Source of the DNA: Archangium sp.
Lineage (GTDB): Bacteria; Myxococcota; Myxococcia; Myxococcales; Myxococcaceae
Reading direction: 5' to 3'
NCBI GenBank assembly: GCA_016793585.1
Contig: JAEUJR010000542.1
Location: forward strand, 1-8,668
DNA: 8,668 nt
The position numbers and the translations under genes were made by a program. Below the pieces are notes generated by a model. That model was not told the origin of the DNA. It ran no database searches and saw nothing but the letters and a program-made list of their open reading frames with translations. Positions 1 through 6,480 of this stretch are shown one piece after another (position 1 is the first letter of the stretch; every line of letters starts with the position of its first letter).

Positions 1-1422
1 GTGCCCAAGGTGAACGAAGCGCGGGTGATTCCCGTCGAGCACGTCGAGACACAAGGCGAGGCCCTGCTCGAGGTCGTCAAGCAGAAGGGGCTCGAGGGCG
101 TGATGGCGAAGCGGGCCGACGCGCCGTACGAGGGCGGGCGATCGACGCGGTGGCTGAAGATCGCACTCACGACGATGGGCGACTTCGCGGTCACGGGTTT
201 CGCCGATGACGACGGGGCGCTCTCACACTCGACGTGGGACGGAGAGCGCTGGCTGTACGCGGGCAAGGTCGGCGCTGGCTACAACCCGAAGGTCGCCGCG
301 CCGGTTCGCAAGGAACTCGACGCGAACGTGGTGAAGAACCCCGTGTGTCTCGGCGACGTGCCGCTCGACCCCGAGATGCTGTGGGTGAACCCGACGATGG
401 TGGTCGAGGTTCGCTACAAGTCGTGGCCCGAGAACCTGTCGCTGCGCGAGCCGGTGTTCCTCCGCTTCAGGCCCGACAAGAAGCCCGAGGAGTGCCCGAC
501 TCCGCCCGAGAAGCGCCTGCCTGAAGAGGTCACCGCCGAGCCCGTCGCCGGTGTCGCGCTCTCGAACCCGACGAAGATCTACTTCCCCAAGGAGAACATC
601 TCGAAGGGCGAGGTCTGCAGCTGGTACCACGACGTCGCGCCGTTCATGTTGCCGTACCTGAAGGATCGGCCGCTGATGCTCACGCGGTACCCCGACGGCA
701 TCAACGGCAAGTCGTTCTTCCAGAAGGCGAAGCCCCCGAAGGCGCCTGACTTCGTGCGCACCGTGCGCACGTACAGCGAAGAGATGAACCGCGAGGTGGA
801 TCAGATCGTCTGTGACGACGTGCAGACGCTGGAGTGGTGCTCGAACCTGGGCGCGCTGCCGATTCACATTCCGACGACGCGCATCGCGACCCTCGGCCGG
901 CCCGACTGGTGCGTGGTCGACTTCGATCCGAAGGAGGCTCCGTTCGCGTCGGTGATCACGCTGGCGAACGAGCTGCGACGCATCACCGAGAACGCGGGCC
1001 TGCCGTCGTACGTGAAGACGAGCGGCGCGAGCGGGCTGCACGTGTTCGTTCCCCTCGGTGGGCAGCTCGATCACGACGGCGCGCGGCAACTCGCGGAAGT
1101 GCTGGCGACATTGATGATTCAGAAACACCCGACGCTTGGCACCATGGAGCGCGTGGTGCCGAAGCGACAGGGCCGCGTGTACCTGGACGTGATTCAGAAC
1201 GCGCCGGTGAAGGTGGTGGCGGCTCCGTTCTGTGTGCGCGCGAAGGACGGTGCGCCCGTGTCCATGCCGATTCCGTGGAGCGAAGTGGGCGAGGGCCTGA
1301 CGCCGACGAAGTTCACGATTCGCAACGGGCGGGCGTGGCTCGAGAAGCACGGTGATTCGATGAAGCCGGTGCTGACCGAGAAGCCCGATCTCGCGAGCGC
1401 GTTCGCGAAGCTGATGGGCTGA
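1..1422 (+). CDS. ligD: DNA ligase D, C-terminal part (ligase end plus polymerase domain), 5'-truncated by window
   Basis: LigD is the ATP-dependent ligase/polymerase of bacterial non-homologous end joining and works with Ku at double-strand breaks. The 473 visible residues begin inside the nucleotidyltransferase domain: motif IV EGVMAKR is at residues 32-38 and motif V WLKIA at 51-55, followed by an OB-fold-like segment to about 165. Motif I (KxDG) is absent, so the true start lies upstream and the GTG at base 1 is only the window edge. From about 186 follows an archaeo-eukaryotic-primase-type polymerase domain with RYPDG at 229-233, DFDP at 307-310 (catalytic D307 and D309), SGASGLHV at 341-348, and the third acidic residue D396 before QN. 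The visible order is LIG-POL, as in Pseudomonas LigD rather than mycobacterial POL-PE-LIG; a phosphoesterase domain could lie upstream. Motif V normally reads KxK, but here the second Lys is Ala55. The gene converges on the Uma2 gene with a 13-bp gap. Family call is firm. Confidence 0.96.
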   Translation: MPKVNEARVIPVEHVETQGEALLEVVKQKGLEGVMAKRADAPYEGGRSTRWLKIALTTMGDFAVTGFADDDGALSHSTWDGERWLYAGKVGAGYNPKVAAPVRKELDANVVKNPVCLGDVPLDPEMLWVNPTMVVEVRYKSWPENLSLREPVFLRFRPDKKPEECPTPPEKRLPEEVTAEPVAGVALSNPTKIYFPKENISKGEVCSWYHDVAPFMLPYLKDRPLMLTRYPDGINGKSFFQKAKPPKAPDFVRTVRTYSEEMNREVDQIVCDDVQTLEWCSNLGALPIHIPTTRIATLGRPDWCVVDFDPKEAPFASVITLANELRRITENAGLPSYVKTSGASGLHVFVPLGGQLDHDGARQLAEVLATLMIQKHPTLGTMERVVPKRQGRVYLDVIQNAPVKVVAAPFCVRAKDGAPVSMPIPWSEVGEGLTPTKFTIRNGRAWLEKHGDSMKPVLTEKPDLASAFAKLMG

Positions 1423-1435
1423 CCTGGCGGCGGCT

Positions 1436-2023
1436 TCACGAGCCTGACTGCGCGCGGTACTGAACGAGATCCCGATACAGCTCGGAGATGGCGATCCTCA
1501 CGCCTACCGAGGCGAACTCGATCGTCGAACCCGCGCCGTAGTCCTGAATGACGAACTGGCCGTCGGCGTTCCGCCGGTGCACTTCGATGGCCTGCTTCTT
1601 CTGCGAGATGAAGACGATCTCCTTCACGCTCGGAAAGGCCCGGTACTCGAAGTTCTTCGTGCCGCGGTCGTACGCCTCGGTCGAGTCGCTCAAGACTTCG
1701 ATCACGAGCACCGGGTTCGCGATCGCCAACTCATCATCGGGCGCTCTCGCGACGGGCCCGCACACCACCGACGCATCGGGGTAGCAGCTGAAGTCCGCGC
1801 TCGCGTTGCGCAACCGCATGTTCGATTCGAAGACGACGCAGGGTCTGCCGCGGAGCGCCGTTCGAAGCTCGCCGACCGAGGAAGCAGCCAGCAGCGAGTG
1901 CTCGGGCGTACCTCCCGACATCGCGAACACCTCGCCGCGAATGAAGTCGTGGCGCTCGCGGGCCTTGTCTTCCTCGGCGAGGTACTCGGCGTAGGTCTGT
2001 TTCAGATGGGTGGCCGCCGTCAT
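1436..2023 (-). CDS. Uma2 family (DUF820) predicted PD-(D/E)xK nuclease
   Basis: This 195-aa protein, about the usual family length, belongs to Uma2 (DUF820), a restriction-endonuclease-like fold abundant in cyanobacteria, planctomycetes and myxobacteria whose cellular role is largely unknown. Visible hallmarks are the N-terminal RHDFIRGEVFAMSGG stretch (residues 24-38) with E31 and H42, YPDAS with D83, VIEVLS with E109, and the following STEAYDRGTKNFEY segment with K123. D83, E109 and K123 are plausible active-site residues by analogy with the fold. The ATG at 2021-2023 is the natural start; I see no clear Shine-Dalgarno sequence before it. The gene lies 34 bp after tcdA on the same strand and is probably the last member of that unit, converging on ligD. 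No toxin, antitoxin or transposase partner is adjacent, so a role cannot be inferred from context. Confidence 0.9.
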   Translation of the reverse strand: MTAATHLKQTYAEYLAEEDKARERHDFIRGEVFAMSGGTPEHSLLAASSVGELRTALRGRPCVVFESNMRLRNASADFSCYPDASVVCGPVARAPDDELAIANPVLVIEVLSDSTEAYDRGTKNFEYRAFPSVKEIVFISQKKQAIEVHRRNADGQFVIQDYGAGSTIEFASVGVRIAISELYRDLVQYRAQSGS

Positions 2024-2057
2024 GAGCAGGCGTGACGATACCAGATCCCTCCCTCGC

Positions 2058-2915
2058 CTATCGACCCTGTGCCACCCGCCGCACGACGACTCCGGCCATC
2101 TGCATTCCGAACACGCTCGTCACGAACGCGACCGATCCATCGATCTGATTCCGGTGCTCGCAGCTGTGAAACTCATTCTCACCCTGCGGGCAGACGCACA
2201 TGAACCCGCCGTGCGCCTCGTCGTAGTGCACCGCCTGCGGATCTCTCCGCGGCTCGATCGAGAACACCGCCGTGATGCCCGTCGGCTTCGACGTGTCGTG
2301 CCCGTACTTGCGCTTGAGCAGCTTGCGAATGTCCTTCGCGAACGGGTCCATGTGCGTCTCGCACAGGTCCTCCACGCGAATCGCCGTGGGGTCGAGGCGG
2401 CCGGCCGCGCCCATCGAGCTGACCACCGGGTACCCACGCGCCAGACAGTTGTGGAGCAGGTTCAATTTCGCCTTCACGTTGTCGATCGCGTCGATCACGA
2501 AGTCGAACGGGCCGGCGAGCAGCTGGTCGGCCTGCTCCTCACGATAGAAGTCGACGATCGGCGTCACCTGCACGTCGGGGTTGATCGTCTTGCACCGCGC
2601 GGCCATCAGCTCGGCCTTTGGCTTGCCGACGGTGCTCGTCGTCGCGTGCAACTGCCGATTCGAGTTCGTCACGCACACGAGATCGAAGTCGACGACCGTG
2701 AGCTTCCCGACGCCGCTCCGAACGAGGCCTTCGACTGCGTAGCTCCCGACGCCTCCCAGCCCGAACACGATCACATGCGCCTGCTCGAGGCGCTTCATCG
2801 CCGAGTCGCCCAGCAGTCGCCCGGTGCGATCGAACCGCCGGTGCAGACGCCACGGCTTCTCAGGCGGGGGAACGACGGGCAATTCAGCGGGGGCGGGGGA
2901 CGACGTCGGCTCCAT
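2058..2915 (-). CDS. tcdA: tRNA threonylcarbamoyladenosine dehydratase TcdA (CsdL/YgdL, ThiF/E1-like)
   Basis: TcdA is a cytosolic E1-like enzyme that uses ATP to cyclise t6A37 of ANN-decoding tRNAs to ct6A. Counting from the ATG at 2915 (285 aa), the family start RFDRTGRLLG is at 27-36, the nucleotide-binding loop GLGGVGS at 51-57, the acidic VDFD at 74-77, TNSNRQ at 82-87, and a VIDAID stretch follows near the middle. The C-terminal part has three close cysteines (C240, C242, C252) in a CVC...HSC arrangement. The frame extends upstream to a GTG at 2987, adding 24 residues with a repeated SCKQ and overlapping apbE by 34 nt. I prefer the ATG at 2915 because it leaves a 38-bp gap and the extra residues resemble nothing in the family; neither start has a convincing Shine-Dalgarno sequence. 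No sulfur-transfer partner such as CsdA or CsdE lies nearby. Confidence 0.94.
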   Translation of the reverse strand: MEPTSSPAPAELPVVPPPEKPWRLHRRFDRTGRLLGDSAMKRLEQAHVIVFGLGGVGSYAVEGLVRSGVGKLTVVDFDLVCVTNSNRQLHATTSTVGKPKAELMAARCKTINPDVQVTPIVDFYREEQADQLLAGPFDFVIDAIDNVKAKLNLLHNCLARGYPVVSSMGAAGRLDPTAIRVEDLCETHMDPFAKDIRKLLKRKYGHDTSKPTGITAVFSIEPRRDPQAVHYDEAHGGFMCVCPQGENEFHSCEHRNQIDGSVAFVTSVFGMQMAGVVVRRVAQGR

Positions 2916-2953
2916 GCGGGGCTGTTTGCACGAGAGTGGAGCCTGCTTGCAAC

Positions 2954-3988
2954 TCAGGGCGGCGGTCCCAGACCGGTCGGCGGCCACAGCTCGAGCTTCT
3001 GCTGCATCACTGGCGTCACGTTCACCTGCCCGTCAGGGTGAACGATCACCGCCTCGGCGCCGAAGGTGCGGGCCAGCTTGAGCCCCGCGGGAGCCCCGAG
3101 AATGAAGGTTGACTTGGTGAGGATCTCGGCGTCGACCGCGGTCTTTGCCATCACGGTCGACGACACCGACGCCGTCGCCGGCTGGCACGTACGCAGGTCG
3201 ATGATGTGGTGGTACCGGCGGCCCTCGTGAATGAAGAAGTGCTCGTAGTCGCCGCTCGTCGAGAACGCGACGTCGCTGAGCTCACCCTTCGCGAAGCGCT
3301 GCTCCGGAGGGCCACGGGGATCTCGAATGCCGACGACCCACGGTCGGGTGCCGTTCGCTCCGGCCAGGTACAAGTCGCCGCCGGCCTGCACGAAGAAGTT
3401 CTTGAAGCCGCGTGCGCGCAGCAGCTCGACCGCGCGATCGACACCCCAGCCCTTCACGAAGCCTCCCAGCCCCAGGGCCATGCCCTTCTTCTTGAGTCGC
3501 ACCGAGCACGCGCCGCCCTTGTTCGACATCACCTCGACGTCACGCCACGACACCAGCGAGCAGGCCTGCTTCACGCGGGCAGGGTCGGGCGGTGCCTGCT
3601 TCGCCGCGTCCGAGAACTTCCACACGTCGCGCAACGCCGCCCAGGTGGGGTCGAAGAGGCCGTCGGTTCGTCTGGCGCCGTCGAGCGCGAGCCGAAGCAC
3701 GCCGCAGAGATCGGCGGGGGCCTCGACTGGCTTTCCATTGCCCGCGAGCGCGTTGATTTGCCCGAGCGGAGACTCGGGCCGCCACTCGTTCATGGTTTCG
3801 TCGATGTGCTCGAAGATCGCAAAGGCCGCGTCGAAGGCCTGATCGAGCCCCGCGTCAGGCTTCTCGCCTGCGATGGCGATCACCACCTTCGTGTGCATCA
3901 CGTCGCGGGTGCGCTCGACGAGCAGCCCATCGGCGCCCCCATCGAGGGCCCCCGCGATCACCAGCAATGGACCGAGCCCGAAGATCAT
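2954..3988 (-). CDS. apbE: ApbE family FAD:protein FMN transferase
   Basis: ApbE enzymes hydrolyse FAD and attach FMN through a phosphoester to a Thr or Ser of exported redox proteins, acting outside the cytoplasm. The 344 residues show the family order: MHTKV at 31-35 (usually MGTxV), EWRPESPLGQIN at 68-79, LFDPTWAALRDVW at 111-123, the GGFVKGWGVD block at 175-184, QAGGDLYLAG at 201-210, TSGDYE at 244-249 and HHIIDLRTCQPA at 260-271. The hydrophobic N-terminus (2-16) could be an export signal, although it lacks early basic residues and a lipobox Cys. An in-frame stop lies a short way upstream with no start codon between, which fixes the ATG at 3988. Two places are unusual: DLRTCQP where most members have DPRTGxP, and Glu288/Lys292 where the metal-binding Asp and Thr usually align. 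The gene lies 22 bp after the DUF2271 gene, whose product has a flavinylation-like site and is the likely substrate. Confidence 0.95.
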   Translation of the reverse strand: MIFGLGPLLVIAGALDGGADGLLVERTRDVMHTKVVIAIAGEKPDAGLDQAFDAAFAIFEHIDETMNEWRPESPLGQINALAGNGKPVEAPADLCGVLRLALDGARRTDGLFDPTWAALRDVWKFSDAAKQAPPDPARVKQACSLVSWRDVEVMSNKGGACSVRLKKKGMALGLGGFVKGWGVDRAVELLRARGFKNFFVQAGGDLYLAGANGTRPWVVGIRDPRGPPEQRFAKGELSDVAFSTSGDYEHFFIHEGRRYHHIIDLRTCQPATASVSSTVMAKTAVDAEILTKSTFILGAPAGLKLARTFGAEAVIVHPDGQVNVTPVMQQKLELWPPTGLGPPP

Positions 3989-4010
3989 CGCTGACCCGGC
4001 CGCTCGTCGC

Positions 4011-4841
4011 TCAGCGGCTCAGGCGACGACGCGACGCGACCAGCAGCAGCGCCAGCGCGACCACCGGAGCGAGCGAGCCGCCGGCGCTCTGGCAACCCGT
4101 CTGGGGTTCATTCGCTCCGCCACCAGCCGTGCCACCTCCCAGGCTGGCCGTTCCGCCGCCAAAGCCCGAAGTGCCTCCTCCGGTCCCCGACGTTCCACCG
4201 GCGGTGCCGGCCGTTCCACCAGCGGTGCCGGCCGTTCCTCCCGCGCTCGCCGTTCCACCGCCCGAAGCCGTTCCTCCGGCGCTCGCGGTGCCACCGCCAG
4301 CTGCAGTACCGCCGCCCGACGCCGTGCCGCCGCCGGTGCCCGCTCCAGGGCTGAAGGTGATGCTCACGCCCGTGAAGCCAGCGTTCATGAGGCCCGTCTG
4401 GCTCTGCGCGGTACCGCTCTTCACGAAGGTGAACGAGCCCTGCCGGTTCTGCGACGCCGAGGTCGTGTTGCGATCAGAGAGCTCCATGCGAATCGTGTAC
4501 GTGCCGTCGGGAACGACAGCGCCCTGCTTGTTCTTGAGGTCCCAGTTCACCGTCAGCATGCCCGTGTGGTTCGAGCGCGTGGCGCCCGAGACGGCGTCGG
4601 TGTCGGCGTTGCCGGCCTTCGCGATCCACCCCTTGAGGTCGGCCTTCTCGCGGCTCGCCCAGCGGCCAATCGTCTTCACGAACGTTCCGTTCGAGTCCTC
4701 GACCCACACCGCCACGATGTTGCGCGGAGCGTAGTTGCCGCCGTTCGAGGTCGTCGTGAACGTCGAAGAAAGGGTCTGACCCGACGCAGCCGAGGCCGCG
4801 AGCAGTGAAGCGATGAGCGCCGTGCGGAGGTGAGTTCGCAT
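4011..4841 (-). CDS. Secreted DUF2271 protein with Gly/Thr repeat stalk and MYXO-CTERM tail; candidate flavoprotein
   Basis: This 276-aa exported protein has four parts. Residues 1-21 form a Sec signal peptide (two Arg, a hydrophobic core, then ASAASG before QT). Residues about 24-165 are a beta-rich domain with the DUF2271 signature: NYAPRNIVAVWVED at 36-49, FVKTIGRW at 54-61 and VVPDGTYTIRMELSDRN at 109-125. Residues 167-243 are a tandem Gly/Thr repeat, probably a flexible stalk. Residues 249-276 are a MYXO-CTERM-like tail: Gly-Cys250, a hydrophobic helix at about 257-269, then RRRLSR. Within the domain, DAVSGAT (82-88) matches the ApbE target pattern Dxx[ST]GA[ST], with Thr88 as candidate FMN acceptor. 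An SD-like GGGAG lies 12 nt upstream of the ATG. It is the first gene of the minus-strand unit and is followed by apbE. From family knowledge, MYXO-CTERM proteins are thought to be processed at the Cys and kept at the cell surface. The redox role is inference. Confidence 0.88.
   Translation of the reverse strand: MRTHLRTALIASLLAASAASGQTLSSTFTTTSNGGNYAPRNIVAVWVEDSNGTFVKTIGRWASREKADLKGWIAKAGNADTDAVSGATRSNHTGMLTVNWDLKNKQGAVVPDGTYTIRMELSDRNTTSASQNRQGSFTFVKSGTAQSQTGLMNAGFTGVSITFSPGAGTGGGTASGGGTAAGGGTASAGGTASGGGTASAGGTAGTAGGTAGTAGGTSGTGGGTSGFGGGTASLGGGTAGGGANEPQTGCQSAGGSLAPVVALALLLVASRRRLSR
4113..4343 (-). repeat. In-frame Gly/Thr-rich tandem repeat (GGTA-type units)
   Basis: Residues 167-243 of the DUF2271 protein consist of about eleven units built on GGT[A/S]. 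I count five 6-residue units (such as GGGTAS and AGGTAS), then five 7-residue units (such as AGGTAGT and GGGTASL), then a final short unit. At DNA level the two central units share a 21-base near-identical direct repeat (plus strand 4201-4221 and 4222-4242). It probably encodes an extended linker between the folded domain and the membrane tail. Such a tract is prone to slippage and may vary in length between strains without shifting the frame. Confidence 0.85.
4578..4598 (-). other. Candidate FMN attachment motif (Asp-Ala-Val-Ser-Gly-Ala-Thr) in the DUF2271 protein
   Basis: These codons encode residues 82-88 of the DUF2271 protein. The pattern Asp-x-x-Ser-Gly-Ala-Thr is the consensus around the Thr flavinylated by ApbE in NqrC, RnfG and FMN_bind-domain proteins. 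The acceptor would be Thr88, at 4578-4580. The motif lies in the exported domain, and an apbE gene follows directly. Modification itself cannot be seen from sequence. Confidence 0.6.
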
Positions 4842-4920
4842 GCGCGCGGCTTACTCCCATGGCGTCGATCCTTCCAAGAGGTGAAGGGTGACATGAGAGG
4901 CGTTCGATGGCTCCCATTGC

Positions 4921-4947
4921 CCAAACTGCCCCATCTGGGCGGGTTGG
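4921..4947. promoter_or_regulatory. Imperfect inverted repeat in the divergent spacer; possible operator
   Basis: Two 11-base arms (4921-4931 and 4937-4947) flank a 5-base centre, CATCT. Nine of the eleven positions pair as Watson-Crick, one as G-T and one mismatches. The element lies about 80 bp upstream of the DUF2271 start and 43 bp upstream of the rhomboid start, so a regulator bound here could affect both directions. It could equally form an RNA hairpin in a 5' leader. I could not identify convincing -35/-10 boxes around it. Confidence 0.3.
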
Positions 4948-4989
4948 AAAGGCGAGCAGGCGCGCGGCCCACGGGGTAGGCGGGCTCCC

Positions 4990-6480
4990 ATGGAACCGCG
5001 CCGTCCGTTCGTCACGATGATTCTGGTCGGCATGAACGTGGCGGTCTTCGTGGCCATGGTCGTGAGCGGCATCTCGGCCACTGACCCCGATGTCGATCAG
5101 CTGATCGCGGTCGGCGCGAACCGGGGCACCCTGGTCGTCTTTCAGCACCAGTGGTGGAGAACGTTCACCAACATGTTCATTCACATCGGGGTGCTGCACC
5201 TCGTGGTGAACATGTACTCGTTGTGGAGCATCGGCGGCTTCGTCGAGCGCATGCTCAAGCCGCCGATGTACCTGCTCGTCTACGTGCTCTGCGGGCTCGG
5301 CGGTTCGTTGGCGTCGGTGCTGTGGAACCCGGCGGGCACCTCGGCGGGCGCATCGGGCGCCATCGTCGGCCTGTTCGGCTTCGTGATCGGCTTCGCGATT
5401 CAGGCGCGGGCCCTGTTGCCGCCCGACGCGGTGAAGAGCCTGTGGAGCGGCATTCTCGCGACGCTCGCGCTCAACCTCTTCCTCGCGTTCTCGGTTTCGT
5501 ACCTCGACAACGCGGCGCACCTGGGCGGCCTCGCCGTCGGCATTCTCTCGGGCTTCGTCGGCACCGCCTCGGCGATCGAGCGTGAAGGCAAAGGCGCCTC
5601 GTTCGGCTCGCAGGTGATCGTGATCGCCGCGGTGATCGGGCTTGGGGTGCTCGCCATGGTGCGCACCGAGAACAACCCGAACGCGCTGACGGCCGAGGCG
5701 CTCCAGAAGGCCCAGGCCGCGTTCCAGAAGCACGATCTGCTCGAGGTCGAGAAGCAGACGACGCTGGTGCTCGAGAAGCAGAAGGAGCCGCTCGCCTACC
5801 TGCTCCGTTCGGTCGCGCGCAACGATCGCGGCGAGCTCGATGGTGGTCTCGACGACGCCAACGCCGCCATCGCGGCGCTGACCGGCACCGATCGATCGGG
5901 GCTGCTCGCCGAGGCCTACGCGCTGCGGTCGGGCTCGCATCAGATCGCCGAGCGGTTCGCCGAGGCCGAGGCCGACATCTCGCGCGCGAACCTCATTCGC
6001 CCAGACCCGGCCTACGTCGCGCTGCGTGGCTATTCGCGGTTGCGCCTGGGCGACGTCGACGGCGGTCTGCAAGACGCACGTGAGACGCTGGCCAACCCCG
6101 CGGCGAGCGCCATGGTGCTCAACAACCTGGCCTGGGGCGCGCTGGTGACGGGGCAGGATCTCGACTTCGCGCTCAAGCTGGTCGACGAGTCGCTCGAGCG
6201 CGACGCGACCTCTGCGGCGGCCAGGAGCACCCGCTGCTGGATTCGGGTCGCGCGCCACGAGCCCGAGCTGGGCCTGCCCGATTGCGTCTCGGCCGTCGCG
6301 AGCGCGAACGAGCTGATGGATCGCGGCATGGTCGCGTTCATTCAGAACCGGCCTGAAGAGGCGATTCCGCTCTGGGAAGAGGCCGCGAAGCACAGCCCAC
6401 TCGACGCGACCGATCTCGCGCCCTGGCTCGCGAAGGCTCGGGCTCAGCTGCCGGTCGAAGACGACGCGGGCGTTCCCTGA
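4990..6480 (+). CDS. Rhomboid family intramembrane serine protease with C-terminal TPR-like domain
   Basis: Rhomboids cleave membrane-protein helices within the bilayer using a Ser-His dyad. Residues 1-225 hold the rhomboid core: WWRTFTNMFIHIGVLHLVVN at 55-74 (with H65, H70 and N74), GTSAGASGAIVGLFG at 116-130 with catalytic Ser122, and NAAHLGG at 174-180 with catalytic His177. I count six hydrophobic segments (about 8-28, 64-82, 92-110, 120-140, 150-170, 176-192) plus a seventh at about 206-223. If the basic N-terminus is cytoplasmic, the remaining residues 225-496 would lie outside the membrane. That part is soluble and helical with degenerate TPR-like repeats, for example LRSGSHQIAERFAEAEADIS and a final AFIQNRPEEAIPLWEEA unit, suggesting protein binding. 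The ATG at 4990 is the first start in frame, with a weak GGGGTAGG nine bases upstream. The gene is divergent from the DUF2271-apbE unit, and its 3' end overlaps the TatD gene by 37 bp. Substrate unknown. Confidence 0.94.
   Translation: MEPRRPFVTMILVGMNVAVFVAMVVSGISATDPDVDQLIAVGANRGTLVVFQHQWWRTFTNMFIHIGVLHLVVNMYSLWSIGGFVERMLKPPMYLLVYVLCGLGGSLASVLWNPAGTSAGASGAIVGLFGFVIGFAIQARALLPPDAVKSLWSGILATLALNLFLAFSVSYLDNAAHLGGLAVGILSGFVGTASAIEREGKGASFGSQVIVIAAVIGLGVLAMVRTENNPNALTAEALQKAQAAFQKHDLLEVEKQTTLVLEKQKEPLAYLLRSVARNDRGELDGGLDDANAAIAALTGTDRSGLLAEAYALRSGSHQIAERFAEAEADISRANLIRPDPAYVALRGYSRLRLGDVDGGLQDARETLANPAASAMVLNNLAWGALVTGQDLDFALKLVDESLERDATSAAARSTRCWIRVARHEPELGLPDCVSAVASANELMDRGMVAFIQNRPEEAIPLWEEAAKHSPLDATDLAPWLAKARAQLPVEDDAGVP

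Noticed and set aside
223..1350. A 375-codon antisense frame within ligD
   Set aside because: It is a low-complexity Arg/His/Leu-rich translation opposite well-conserved polymerase motifs; a GC-bias shadow.
2916..2957. A repeated SCKQ-coding segment between apbE and tcdA, a possible true N-terminus of TcdA or a tandem repeat
   Set aside because: The two 21-base units match at only about half their positions, and the extension overlaps the end of apbE and is unlike TcdA N-termini, so the ATG at 2915 was preferred.
2010..3041. A 343-codon plus-strand frame opposite tcdA
   Set aside because: It has the same shadow composition and no domain, while the opposite strand has complete TcdA motifs.
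3999..4018. A 6-bp GC-rich inverted repeat (GCCGCT / AGCGGC) across the DUF2271-apbE junction
   Set aside because: The stem is short, the loop is 8 bases and no T-tract follows. In sequence this GC-rich such pairs are common, and a terminator here would split a likely operon.
4908..4922. TGGC...TTGC resembling a sigma-54 promoter in the divergent spacer
   Set aside because: Only five bases separate TGGC from TTGC, two fewer than the fixed spacing needed, so it does not fit the sigma-54 consensus.
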